A stretch of 64,000 nt of DNA from PALSA-1296 sp037143335 (GTDB lineage: Bacteria; Bacteroidota; Ignavibacteria; Palsa-1295): positions 62,001 through 126,000 of the forward strand of contig JBAWZA010000005.1 of the NCBI GenBank assembly GCA_037143335.1, read 5' to 3'. The notes beneath the pieces were generated by a model. It ran no database searches. It was not told the origin of the DNA and saw only the letters and a program-made list of their open reading frames with translations. How positions within the stretch are numbered: the first letter of the stretch is position 1; each line of letters begins with the position of its first letter. The translations under genes and the position numbers were made by a program. Below are positions 17,243-25,726 of the stretch, in pieces.

Positions 17243-18727
17243 ATGGCAGAAGAAAAACTCACAAAACGCAGCGAAGATTTTAGTGCTTGGTATAATGAAG
17301 TGGTCGAACGTGCTCAGCTTGCTGAGCATTCTCCGGTTCGAGGTTGTATGGTCATCCGACCCAATGGATATGGCATTTGGGAGCTTATTCAGAAGAATTT
17401 GGATAAGATGTTCAAGGATACCGGGCATGAAAATGCCTATTTCCCACTTCTGATTCCTCAATCGTTTATGTCCAAAGAGGCAGAGCATGTCGAAGGATTT
17501 GCGCCTGAGCTTGCGGTGGTTACTCACGGCGGTGGGAAAGAATTGGAAGAGCCACTCGTGATTCGCCCGACATCCGAGACGATGATTTATACCATGTTTG
17601 CAAAGTGGGTACAAGGCTATCGTGATCTGCCGATTCTCATGAATCAATGGGCGAATGTGATGCGCTGGGAAATGCGCACACGATTATTTTTACGGACGGC
17701 AGAATTTCTGTGGCAAGAAGGTCACACTGCACACGAGACCGAGGCTGAAGCTGAATCAGAAGCATTGAAAATGCTCGGTGTCTATCGCACGTTCGCCGAA
17801 GATTTTATGGCAACGCCTGTAATCTCCGGCACAAAGTCTGATAGCGAAAGATTTGCCGGTGCGCTTCGCACTTATACCATTGAGGCAATGATGCAAGATA
17901 ACAAAGCATTACAAGATGGGACAAGTCATAACCTCGGACAAAATTTTTCGAAAGCATTCGATCTGAAATTCCAAGGACGTGATGGAACGGTGCAATATGC
18001 ATGGAATACCTCGTGGGGCGTTTCGACAAGGCTCGTAGGAAGTCTCATCATGACACACTCCGACGATGATGGCTTGGTATTGCCCCCGCGTCTTGCTCCG
18101 ACTGTTGCGGTAATCGTGCCGATTTTCAAAAATGATGAAGAGCGTGTAACAGTTCTTACTGCTGCAGATGCGATTTATGCTGATATGAAATCCAAAGGCT
18201 TTCGCGTGAAGATAGATGCACGGGATAACATGTCACCAGGTGCGAAATATTATGAGTGGGAAATGCGCGGCATTCCGCTTCGCATCGAGATCGGTCCGAA
18301 AGATGTAGCGAATAATACCGTTGTCATCGTACCACGCATACCGCTCGATACGCGTGAAGCTCCGAAGCCTGGCAGGAAACAGAAATTATTTGTTGAGGTG
18401 GCAACGCTCTGTGATAGCGTAGAAGATTTGGCAAAAGAACTCCAAGCACAGTTACTGAAGAATGCACTTGCTCGGCGTGAGGCAAATACGATTCGCGGAG
18501 TGAAATCCTACGGTGAGATGAAGGAAATTTTCGCAAGCGGCGAAGGAGCATTTGTCTTTGCCGGTTGGAACGGTGATCCTACCTCTGAAGCCAAAGTGAA
18601 AGAAGAAACCAAAGCCACGATTCGGTGCATTCCCAATCTAGAGTTCCGCTCGAGCACTGCACCCGAAAAATGTCTCGTCACTGGCGAACCCGCCAAGCAC
18701 GAAGTAATTTGGGCAAAGGCGTATTAG
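17243..18727 (+). CDS. proS: Prolyl-tRNA synthetase, archaeal/eukaryal-like type
   Basis: ProRS charges tRNA-Pro. The 494-residue protein lacks the INS editing domain of the long bacterial form and matches the short ProS type shared with archaea, eukaryotes and many Bacteroidota. Visible class II motifs include VRGCMVIRPNGYGIWE, VIRPTSETMIYTMFAKW and LRTAEFLWQEGHTAH, and the C-terminal zinc-binding-like region ends CLVTGEPAKHEVIWAKAY. The gene stands alone, divergent from the lipoprotein gene and convergent with a T9SS cargo gene. Confidence 0.96.
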   Translation: MAEEKLTKRSEDFSAWYNEVVERAQLAEHSPVRGCMVIRPNGYGIWELIQKNLDKMFKDTGHENAYFPLLIPQSFMSKEAEHVEGFAPELAVVTHGGGKELEEPLVIRPTSETMIYTMFAKWVQGYRDLPILMNQWANVMRWEMRTRLFLRTAEFLWQEGHTAHETEAEAESEALKMLGVYRTFAEDFMATPVISGTKSDSERFAGALRTYTIEAMMQDNKALQDGTSHNLGQNFSKAFDLKFQGRDGTVQYAWNTSWGVSTRLVGSLIMTHSDDDGLVLPPRLAPTVAVIVPIFKNDEERVTVLTAADAIYADMKSKGFRVKIDARDNMSPGAKYYEWEMRGIPLRIEIGPKDVANNTVVIVPRIPLDTREAPKPGRKQKLFVEVATLCDSVEDLAKELQAQLLKNALARREANTIRGVKSYGEMKEIFASGEGAFVFAGWNGDPTSEAKVKEETKATIRCIPNLEFRSSTAPEKCLVTGEPAKHEVIWAKAY

Positions 18728-18742
18728 TATGCGCCTTTGCCC
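18711..18742. terminator. Stem-loop spanning the proS stop codon
   Basis: GGGCAAAGGCG (18711-18721) and CGCCTTTGCCC (18732-18742) form a perfect 11-bp stem whose loop contains the proS stop codon. It is placed between convergent genes. No U-run follows on the plus strand, so termination may be weak or rely on another mechanism; mRNA 3'-end protection is equally possible. Confidence 0.6.
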
Positions 18743-18750
18743 AGAAAAAA

Positions 18751-20532
18751 TTACTGACCGATAATAACTTGGTGAGTCGCCGAACCTCTCGGTGTCGTTA
18801 GTTCGCACCTATACGATCCCGCAGCTAATCCTTTCGGTGTATAGCGGAGGTAGTGCGAGCCTGCACCTTCGGTGCGGTCGATGATGGTTGCGACTTTATC
18901 GCCAAGCTCGTTAAAGAGTGCAAGTTCAACGCGCTCATCGCTATTCAAAGTAAAACTAATCACCGTTGATGTCTGTACAGGATTTGGATAGACACTAAAC
19001 GATAACGCGTCAGAACTGGTAGCGCCTATCACAGCGCCATCGGTCCCAATCATGAACACGTCAGATGAAAGAGTTGTGAATGGTTTATCAGTCGCAACGA
19101 CGTTAATTCTTGCATGAGGATAATAGCCAGTTTTCGGAGTACTGGTCCACATGCTGGAATTAATATCGCTCGTCACGCTACCGATCTTTGTCCATGTAGT
19201 ACCGGAATCAAGTGAGTAGTTCACATCAAGCGGTGATTTCGAATTTCCTTTCCTCGCCCATGTAATCGAAATTGATTGGTCGTTTCCGATATTCGTTAAA
19301 TGAGAATTACCATTGAGTTTGAGATCACTCAAGGCAAGTGTCACCGAAGTATCAATCACGATGGTCTTGCCTGTATCAAGAGTTGTTACATTCCCCAATG
19401 AGTCGAGTACGACAAGCCAAAGGTCATCGGTGCCATCAGGCGTTTGGTAGGTCTCACCAGCAACGATGAACTGACTCTTGCGCTGAATGACGCTGTAACC
19501 AGCTGTTGAATCGCCAAATGTTTTTTGCCACTTGAGATTTCCCTTTTTGTCTGTCTTCACTACATAGAGATGAGTCATGGCGCCAGGTTTTTGCGAGTAA
19601 CCAGAGAGTACATATCCACTATCGGATGATTGAATACCTCCATAGACAAAACTAACATCAATATTGTAGTGCTTGTTAATGACGATTGTGCCGTTCGTAT
19701 CAACTACTAATAACCACATTGAGCTAACGGTTGAGTAATCGCCGGAGTATCCGAAGAATGCGTAGTTGCCTTCGCGCGTGTAGGTCACATCATAAGGGGA
19801 GTCATTATTAGCGGCATCACTACCGAAATCTTTTTTCCAAATCACCGTAACAGCTGTATCAACCCGGACTGCAAAAAATTTCTCACGACCAGCACTCGAG
19901 GAAGTGTGTCCTAAGAGAATACATCCATCATCTTTTGTCAATGCGGCGACGTGCGAGTGTTCGTACGAACCGTCATCGTAAGTTTTTTCCCAAATGAGTT
20001 TGAAATTTGAATCAAGTTTTTGCATGATCATGTCGCCGCGCGGATCGCCTTTGGAGTCGGTGTGACCAGTCCAATAATAATCGCCGTTTGAAAGTTGCTT
20101 GAACCAATGTGCATGGTCACCCATGGCATAGTCAACTTCGAGTTTCTTGACGACTCGGCCAACCGAGTCAAGTTTGTACATCAGTGCTTCTTCGTTGCCG
20201 GAATTTTGATCGCCGCTGTAACCTGAGATCAGTGCACCATTATCTCTGGTTGGTTCGACGGACCACAGAAAATTATTTCCCGAACGACCATAGGCAGAGT
20301 CCCACATCGGCTTGCCTTTGCTATCAAAGCGCATGACCCAGTACTTACCCTGCTGAGTGCCGTCAATATCGGTGCTACCGGCGACGATAAATCCACCATC
20401 GTTTGTATTTCTGATGCGATAGCCGTATTGATTTCCGGCACCACCGTAGTGCGAGCCGATTTGCGCGAACGAAGTAGCTGTCAACACTGCGATAAAAACG
20501 ATGACAAATAGATTCTTCATAAATACTTTCAT
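18751..20532 (-). CDS. Secreted repeat protein with T9SS sorting domain
   Basis: The 593-residue protein has a signal peptide (NLFVIVFIAVLTATSFAQ) and a repeat region of about 350 residues with recurrent NTNDGGFIVAGST / DGGFI-like blades, as in PQQ/Kelch-like beta-propeller proteins. A central Ig-like part follows, and the end is a type A T9SS sorting domain (VYPNPVQTSTVISF ... GLAAGSYRCELTT). It is exported to the cell surface or medium through T9SS. ATG 20520 is an alternative start. A related protein begins at 63157. Confidence 0.9.
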   Translation of the reverse strand: MKVFMKNLFVIVFIAVLTATSFAQIGSHYGGAGNQYGYRIRNTNDGGFIVAGSTDIDGTQQGKYWVMRFDSKGKPMWDSAYGRSGNNFLWSVEPTRDNGALISGYSGDQNSGNEEALMYKLDSVGRVVKKLEVDYAMGDHAHWFKQLSNGDYYWTGHTDSKGDPRGDMIMQKLDSNFKLIWEKTYDDGSYEHSHVAALTKDDGCILLGHTSSSAGREKFFAVRVDTAVTVIWKKDFGSDAANNDSPYDVTYTREGNYAFFGYSGDYSTVSSMWLLVVDTNGTIVINKHYNIDVSFVYGGIQSSDSGYVLSGYSQKPGAMTHLYVVKTDKKGNLKWQKTFGDSTAGYSVIQRKSQFIVAGETYQTPDGTDDLWLVVLDSLGNVTTLDTGKTIVIDTSVTLALSDLKLNGNSHLTNIGNDQSISITWARKGNSKSPLDVNYSLDSGTTWTKIGSVTSDINSSMWTSTPKTGYYPHARINVVATDKPFTTLSSDVFMIGTDGAVIGATSSDALSFSVYPNPVQTSTVISFTLNSDERVELALFNELGDKVATIIDRTEGAGSHYLRYTPKGLAAGSYRCELTTPRGSATHQVIIGQ

Positions 20533-20631
20533 ATCTTCTTTGACTGGGTAGACAAATAATCACACGGAATCCGACATAATCGCCGAACTCTGAGGCGGGA
20601 AGATAGTAAACACAGAAACCCCAAGAAAGTT

Positions 20632-20672
20632 GGTGGTGGGGGGCATCAGTGGGACGGGCACTTAGTCCGTCC
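20632..20672. other. G-rich tract and small inverted repeat upstream of a T9SS gene
   Basis: A G-rich run (GGTGGTGGGGGG, then GGG and GGG) is followed by GGACGG...CCGTCC, a 6-bp inverted repeat related to the GGACTCTCT family. It lies in the gap between two minus-strand genes. Function is not clear; no promoter motif is evident within it. Confidence 0.35.
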
Positions 20673-20762
20673 GTCACCGCACCGATAGTGGGCACATTGC
20701 ATGTACCCGTGAGGTGAGCGAATATTTCTGAATCTGAAAAATAACAACCAACTCACGAACTA

Positions 20763-21266
20763 CTACTTCGTATAAGGGTAATACTGGATATCAGCGACAA
20801 TAAATGTGCTGTCAATTTGCTTTGCTGAAGGACTGAGCTCTACACCGAGATAGTATTTTGTCGGGTTTCCCCCGTTCTTATTACCGATATAAAAAGCAAT
20901 TTTCCAGAGGTAAAAAAAATTGCCATTTAATTGATTGAGTTCGTGGGTGCGTATCGGAGCGCTGTGAGGGAAGTATCCAAATTCCCCTTTCGGAGCAAAT
21001 CCATGCTCTAAACCCACTAACGGCGGCATCGCGGTATCTACGTTCGATCTTTGGTAATCAGCCCATTGAAATTTGAAGAGATAGTAAGCTTCACAATCAT
21101 TCTTTGCATCTGGTGTTTCAAGTGTGAATAGTTGGCTCGGTCCGAGTGTTGCGAATTTCGAAACAGTTTTTGCATCGCCACAACTACTGCTATTACCTGA
21201 GAGGAGCTTATCACAAGAGCTTAGGAAAAAAACCGATGCAATGAGTAACATATAATACTTGTACAT
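20763..21266 (-). CDS. Lipoprotein of unknown function
   Basis: The 167-residue product starts with a lipoprotein signal (YMLLIASVFFLSSC, lipobox Cys at 18) and continues as a globular domain rich in aromatic residues, with three or four further cysteines (SSCGDAK, KNDCEAYY). No family is recognised. The TATATTTG element 26-33 bases upstream on the same strand is a good promoter match. It is transcribed toward the T9SS gene but 230 bases separate them, so an operon is doubtful. Confidence 0.7.
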   Translation of the reverse strand: MYKYYMLLIASVFFLSSCDKLLSGNSSSCGDAKTVSKFATLGPSQLFTLETPDAKNDCEAYYLFKFQWADYQRSNVDTAMPPLVGLEHGFAPKGEFGYFPHSAPIRTHELNQLNGNFFYLWKIAFYIGNKNGGNPTKYYLGVELSPSAKQIDSTFIVADIQYYPYTK

Positions 21267-21291
21267 TTGCTTCTTAAAGAATTAATTGATA

Positions 21292-21299
21292 CAAATATA
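21292..21299 (-). promoter_or_regulatory. TAnnTTTG -7 element (TATATTTG)
   Basis: The minus strand reads TATATTTG 25 bases before the lipoprotein ATG at 21266. It matches the -7 box TAnnTTTG known for Bacteroidota sigma factor; a matching -33 TTTG is not clear. Confidence 0.5.
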
Positions 21300-21611
21300 G
21301 CAATAATTCTGGAGAAGTTTCACAATTCATTACAGAAGTAGTGCGGATTTTTAGTTGACGCGTAAATCAGTATTCGAGAAAGGCGTTCATGTTAGTGAAC
21401 GACGGAGCAGAGAGTCCGTCCGAATCGGGCTTTAAGAAATCCGATCAAGAGAAGTGCGAGTAGTGTTTTCATTTATTGTTGTACTGTTATAAGCAGAACA
21501 CGGTTACAAAATCAAAGTTGCCCACTTGTTCGATTCCTAACTTCACGGCGATCGCTTTGTATTTGCAAAGCATCTGTAGACCGTATTTCCGCTTGCACTC
21601 AGAAAATTGTG

Positions 21612-21619
21612 TAAATTTG
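21612..21619 (+). promoter_or_regulatory. TAnnTTTG -7 element (TAAATTTG)
   Basis: TAAATTTG lies 26 bases before the MerR-like gene. A CTTG at 21592-21595, sixteen bases upstream, could be part of a -33 element, slightly closer than the usual spacing. Confidence 0.5.
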
Positions 21620-21645
21620 CATAGAAATAACTCACAGATTACCTG

Positions 21646-22158
21646 ATGGTGCAAGGCGAATTTTTTGATGCTTCACAAGCAAAACCGGGAGATGAACTGC
21701 CTGATGTGACAACTTTGCCACAGGAGCGGCAGAGACGTGGTTTGCGAAATTTTGTTATCCCGAAACTCTATAGTACGATTTCGGAAGTAAGTGCATTGGC
21801 TGGCGTGGAGCAATACATTCTCAGGTATTGGGAGACCGAGTTTTCGGAATTACGTCCACATAAGAATCGTGCAGGGAATCGTATCTACACCGAAAAAGAC
21901 GTAAAGCTGATCACACGCATCAAAGAACTTCTGCGAGATCAGCGCTACACCATCGAAGGCGCGAAGCAAATCATCAAGCAAGAGCGCGAATCTGAAAAGA
22001 AGGCACAACTTGTCGAGGCTGTCCCAATCGAGAACGAGGCACAGCTTCATATTATCCCGCCGCCAAAACCAACAACGGCAAATGTTCCGTTAGCCGAGCT
22101 ATCCGAGATCAAGAAATCGCTCCTTCATTTGCGCGAGCAATTAGCCGCCACAAAGTAA
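21646..22158 (+). CDS. MerR-family transcriptional regulator
   Basis: The 170-residue protein has an about 40-residue N-terminal extension, then a MerR-type winged helix (KLYSTISEVSALAGVEQYIL, RYWETEF, RPHKNRAGNRIYTEKDV, the recognition wing), a dimerisation helix and a Pro-rich tail ending in a short coiled coil. Proteins of this size and form are common single-copy genes in Bacteroidota and often lie near housekeeping genes. No effector-binding domain is present. It is transcribed with clpX, 65 bases downstream, so it may influence clpX, but that is inference. Confidence 0.85.
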   Translation: MVQGEFFDASQAKPGDELPDVTTLPQERQRRGLRNFVIPKLYSTISEVSALAGVEQYILRYWETEFSELRPHKNRAGNRIYTEKDVKLITRIKELLRDQRYTIEGAKQIIKQERESEKKAQLVEAVPIENEAQLHIIPPPKPTTANVPLAELSEIKKSLLHLREQLAATK

Positions 22159-22223
22159 GCTTTACTCGTTACACGAAAAGCCTCAACAGCACCAATTAGG
22201 AACATTGGAATGTTGTAGTATTT

Positions 22224-23561
22224 ATGGAAGATAAGAAACCCCGTAATCGCAAGCAAAAAGAAGGACTCACTGGTGCTGGTGATGGATCGAATGGCACAAA
22301 TGAGACACCGCACTGTTCATTTTGTATGCGCTCGGCGAATGAAGTAACCACGCTCATTAGTGCACCCTATGGCTCGGCATTTATTTGTGATATTTGCTCA
22401 GCCAATAATATCGAATTGCTTCGCTCGCATTTGCCACAATATGCAACTCGTGCCAATGTGCGTCGCGCCGGAATATCACGCTTCACTCCGCAATCAATCA
22501 AGAACGAACTTGATGCGTATGTCATCGGGCAAGAGCAAGCAAAAAAAGTGTTATCGGTTGCAGTCTATAATCATTTCAAAAGAATCGAATCCGAAACCGT
22601 ATTAGGAGTTGAAGGTTTTGAAGACACCGAAATCGAGAAAGCAAATATCTTGATGCTCGGTCCAACAGGTACTGGAAAAACTTTACTCGCGAGAACACTT
22701 GCACGAATTCTTGATGTGCCCTTCGCCGTTGCCGATGCCACCACGCTCACCGAAGCGGGTTATGTAGGCGATGATGTCGAGTCTATACTTTCGGCATTGC
22801 TTCAAGCGGCTGATTATGATGTCACTCGCGCCGAGCGTGGAATTGTCTATGTGGATGAGATTGATAAGATCGCTCGCAAATCCGATAGCGCTTCTATCAC
22901 GCGTGATGTATCTGGCGAAGGTGTTCAGCAAGGATTTTTGAAATTACTCGAAGGCACAATAGCAGGAGTCCCACCGAAAGGTGGAAGAAAACATCCGGAG
23001 CAACCGCTCGTCTATGTGAATACTAAACATATTCTCTTTATTGCTGGCGGAGCATTCGAGGGATTAGAAAAAATTATTCAGAAACGTTTGCATAAATATC
23101 CGATCGGATTCGGCGCCGCATTTCCGAGTAACGATACCGAAAGCTCTCGCGTATCATTCCAACAGTGCGAGCAAGAAGATTTATTGAAGTTTGGATTTAT
23201 TCCCGAACTCATCGGTAGGCTTCCTGTGCTCACGGCACTCGATGCACTCTCAAAAGAGGCGATGCTACAAATTCTTACCGAGCCAAAGAATGCACTGGTC
23301 AAGCAATACCGAAAACTCTTTGCAATGGAAGGAGTTGATCTTGTCTTTGAAGATGATGCACTCGAAGTGATTATCGCAAAAGCGATGAAGCGCGGAATCG
23401 GTGCAAGAGCTTTGCGATCAATCATGGAAAAAGTCTTGACCGATTTGATGTTCTCCTTACCTGACGATCAAAAGTTGGAGCGCGTCGTCGTTACCGCCAG
23501 CTCTGTCGAGGGCTTAACACCTCCTCTGATGATCCGCTCCGGCGAGAAACAGGCGGCATAG
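22224..23561 (+). CDS. clpX: ClpX, unfoldase subunit of ClpXP
   Basis: ClpX is the AAA+ unfoldase that feeds tagged proteins to ClpP. The 445 residues carry a C4 zinc-binding domain (Cys 31, 34, 55, 58), the Walker A GPTGTGKT at 146-153, the pore loop AGYVGDDVES, Walker B IVYVDEIDKIA, and the sensor/substrate part GVQQGFLKLLEGT and GGRKHPEQP. The C terminus has the ARALRSIMEKVL of the small domain. No clpP is adjacent; the usual tig-clpP-clpX order is absent. The N-terminal 25 residues are a Lys/Gly-rich extension. Confidence 0.97.
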   Translation: MEDKKPRNRKQKEGLTGAGDGSNGTNETPHCSFCMRSANEVTTLISAPYGSAFICDICSANNIELLRSHLPQYATRANVRRAGISRFTPQSIKNELDAYVIGQEQAKKVLSVAVYNHFKRIESETVLGVEGFEDTEIEKANILMLGPTGTGKTLLARTLARILDVPFAVADATTLTEAGYVGDDVESILSALLQAADYDVTRAERGIVYVDEIDKIARKSDSASITRDVSGEGVQQGFLKLLEGTIAGVPPKGGRKHPEQPLVYVNTKHILFIAGGAFEGLEKIIQKRLHKYPIGFGAAFPSNDTESSRVSFQQCEQEDLLKFGFIPELIGRLPVLTALDALSKEAMLQILTEPKNALVKQYRKLFAMEGVDLVFEDDALEVIIAKAMKRGIGARALRSIMEKVLTDLMFSLPDDQKLERVVVTASSVEGLTPPLMIRSGEKQAA

Positions 23562-23622
23562 CGTTCGCGCTCTTAGCACGAACTAAGAACTTTTCGCAGG
23601 CGTTATGTGAACCTTCAGAATT

Positions 23623-23694
23623 TGCCTCGTGGCCTAATGGTATGGCATCTGATTCTGGATCAGCAGGTTCCAGGTTCGAATCCTGGCGAGGCAG
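23623..23694 (+). tRNA. tRNA-Gln (anticodon CUG)
   Basis: The sequence folds as a tRNA: a 7-bp acceptor stem TGCCTCG/CGAGGCA, a D-arm GCC...GGC with GG in the loop, an anticodon loop TTCTGGA with anticodon CTG and a 4-bp CTGA/TCAG stem, and a T-arm CCAGG-TTCGAAT-CCTGG. The discriminator is G and CCA is not encoded. The 27-43 pair is mismatched. A frame on the other strand that reads as a protein over this tRNA is spurious. Confidence 0.95.
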
Positions 23695-23726
23695 CAAACG
23701 TACACTTCAAAGTGTTAAATCAAAAT

Positions 23727-23761
23727 CCCCTTGAGAGCTTTATGCTCGCAAGGGGTTTTTT
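23727..23761 (+). terminator. Rho-independent terminator after tRNA-Gln
   Basis: CCCCTTG and CAAGGGG form the stem, with an inner GAGC/GCTC pairing around TTTAT, followed by TTTTTT. The structure is a strong intrinsic terminator for the tRNA and perhaps for clpX read-through. Confidence 0.9.
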
Positions 23762-23795
23762 GTCGAATGGTATTCAGGGTTGCTATTGAGATATG

Positions 23796-23915
23796 CTACT
23801 TCAAGACTTCAATCAACCTCGAAATGCTCTCGCCATTTCCACTGAGTTTCAGAAGATACGAGCCTGCCGGCAGAGCGCTTGTATCCCCCTCTGCATCATA
23901 AGCCTGCAAGACTAT
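23796..23915 (-). pseudogene. Remnant of a T9SS sorting domain
   Basis: Read on the minus strand, this 40-codon stretch gives IVLQAYDAEGDTSALPAGSY followed by LLKLSGNGESISRLIEVLK and a stop, a clear second half of a T9SS type A sorting domain. A stop (TAA) precedes it. In the same frame the DNA just upstream (to about 23950) would read GRKIKWNSHSK, the usual first half (xGRxI). The annotated T9SS gene upstream ends nearby in the other frame with PWTLNLKGMVGR. A frameshift and a stop appear to have broken an original longer C terminus. Confidence 0.6.
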
Positions 23916-23938
23916 TTACTTTGAATGTGAGTTCCATT

Positions 23939-25726
23939 TTATCTTCCGACCATTCCTTTGAGGTTTAGAGTCCATGGTTTCACGGCGCCACCGGTTTTCA
24001 CGATGTTGATGGAGCGCTGCGATTTGTCCGCTGGCGAGGTGAGGGTAATTATATAATTACCTGCGGCTTGTGTGGAGAGGTCAATGGCAAATTGTTGCAT
24101 CCCATTAACACTCGGAGTTCTTTCGCGCTGGACGATGACACCGTTTGAGGATACCACTGTTACATCCATCGCTGATGCCGTGCTATTATCAAACGTCAGT
24201 ACCGTGTGTTGATCACATGGATTCGGGTAAGCGATCAAGTGATTGGGGGATTCTTCCACCTCATGTATGGTGACTGCGTTGCGGGTTCGTTCCGGAATCT
24301 TATTAGATCCATGCACTACAAATATGGAGCCGTGTGCATCGGCGGCATCCATCCCGAATCCCGACTCGCCCATGATAATGTCTTGGAGGTTATCATTATC
24401 TGCTACGATCGTGTCAACTTGGTTTCCTGCACCTCCTCCATTCGGGATAGGTCCAATAAACATATCTACTTTATCGTCAATCGCATCACCTAAAACATAA
24501 AAATATTCATAGCCAAAAAATCCTTGATCAAGCAGTCCCTCAATAAATAAAATTCTGTTCCTTGTGCCAGTCATGTAACCACAGTCCTTAAGGCCGTACC
24601 CAAATGCCATGCTATGGAAATTCAAATCATAGTAATATGGCTCATGTAATACAAAGGCTGCGCTATCTGCTGTCAAACGATGTGATCCAAAATCTTTTCC
24701 GCCTCGGAAAAAGCGAAACTCCTGAATAGCCTGAGTAGGTCGAGTAGCATATTGTGTGGCAAAAGATAAAACTAAATCATCAGATGAATCCCCTGCTGGT
24801 TTTGGAAGTGTGTGCATTGCGAGGGTGGAGAAAGTAAGCTCTGAATTTGGGTTCTCTCTTTGTGTGAATATCGTATCATATTTCAACGCGTAAAGGAGTT
24901 TGGAGAGGGTAAAGGGTGTATCATTTCGGTAATAGAAAATATTGTCATTCGAGACTCCAATTTTTTGAATGTCATCGAAAGCTAATAAATCTTGTCTGCC
25001 AACGCCTCGGAAGTCTCCTTGTCTTAGTGATCGGGAGGCACTCGCATTTGGCTGCAATGTATCAAAAAAAACGGTACTATCAGCAAAGACAGTATCCCGT
25101 TGACTTTTTAGATTGTCACTGTTGTAATACAACAGGTAAACAGAATCCCCAGTAGATGACCTGTTGTTGATCCACACACTGTTGAGCACATCATCTAACG
25201 TATCGGAGGTGAGTTTTCCAATGAACGGGTTCATAAACGAGTAGTCATTTCTTAGCTTTGCTTTCATTCTTGATGCCAGCACTGTAAACCTTCCTGAATC
25301 ATAATTCCCTTGATCATCTTGCCAATAAATACGTGCTGGATTTTGTCTGCCTCCATCTTGTGCAAGAATATCGAGATATTTTGGCGAATGAAAATGACCT
25401 CGTCTAAACTCAATGTACGGTTCATTTAGCCTCCCCTCTGACTGGAGTTTATGTATGTTAAAAGACGGCCAAGATTTATAGATCGGGATGTTCGCCTCTC
25501 CTTCAAACCACATCACCTTTCCAGCCGAATTTTCCGGATTCGGTCCAAGATTTAATAGATAACTCCCTAAACCCTCCAGCGCCTTTGCTCCATATATCGT
25601 ATCGATCTCCCCTGGCACACCGATACGAGGGAAGTAGCAATTCGGATCAAATGCTGAAGAACTGATCTGCGCTCGCGCCACCGTAGCCGCTAAGAGAATC
25701 ATTCCGATGATGAATGTGTGTTTCAT
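23939..25726 (-). CDS. Secreted FG-GAP-like protein with T9SS domain
   Basis: From ATG 25726 the product has 595 residues: signal peptide MKHTFIIGMILLAATVARAQ, a long repeat region with Asp-rich turns (such as NSDNLKSQRDT, DDIQKIGVSND, DNDNLQDIIMGESGFG) as in integrin-type FG-GAP proteins, and a type A T9SS domain beginning LIAYPNPCDQHTVLTFD. The sorting domain ends at SINIVK, yet 18 extra residues follow (to KGMVGR), probably a broken second domain; see the remnant at 23796-23915. ATG 25765 adds 13 residues before a proper signal and is less likely. The function is unknown. Confidence 0.85.
   Translation of the reverse strand: MKHTFIIGMILLAATVARAQISSSAFDPNCYFPRIGVPGEIDTIYGAKALEGLGSYLLNLGPNPENSAGKVMWFEGEANIPIYKSWPSFNIHKLQSEGRLNEPYIEFRRGHFHSPKYLDILAQDGGRQNPARIYWQDDQGNYDSGRFTVLASRMKAKLRNDYSFMNPFIGKLTSDTLDDVLNSVWINNRSSTGDSVYLLYYNSDNLKSQRDTVFADSTVFFDTLQPNASASRSLRQGDFRGVGRQDLLAFDDIQKIGVSNDNIFYYRNDTPFTLSKLLYALKYDTIFTQRENPNSELTFSTLAMHTLPKPAGDSSDDLVLSFATQYATRPTQAIQEFRFFRGGKDFGSHRLTADSAAFVLHEPYYYDLNFHSMAFGYGLKDCGYMTGTRNRILFIEGLLDQGFFGYEYFYVLGDAIDDKVDMFIGPIPNGGGAGNQVDTIVADNDNLQDIIMGESGFGMDAADAHGSIFVVHGSNKIPERTRNAVTIHEVEESPNHLIAYPNPCDQHTVLTFDNSTASAMDVTVVSSNGVIVQRERTPSVNGMQQFAIDLSTQAAGNYIITLTSPADKSQRSINIVKTGGAVKPWTLNLKGMVGR

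Larger units (their letters stand above)
21267..21645. other. Divergent intergenic region with two TAnnTTTG promoters and a repeat
   Basis: This 379-base gap between divergent genes holds a TATATTTG box on the minus strand (21292-21299) and TAAATTTG on the plus strand (21612-21619). Between them lies a copy of the GGACTCTCT repeat in reverse (agagagtccgtccg at about 21402-21423). I see no gene or RNA in it; a GTTCGATTCC near 21528 looks like a T-arm but has no tRNA fold around it. Confidence 0.6.

Noticed and set aside
21520..21560. GTTCGATTCC resembling a tRNA T-arm
   Set aside because: The flanks do not pair as a T stem and no acceptor or anticodon arm is present.
23491..23697. Minus-strand frame giving RQDSNLEPADPESDAIPLGH
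   Set aside because: It is the antisense of tRNA-Gln; this peptide is a known artefact of tRNA regions.
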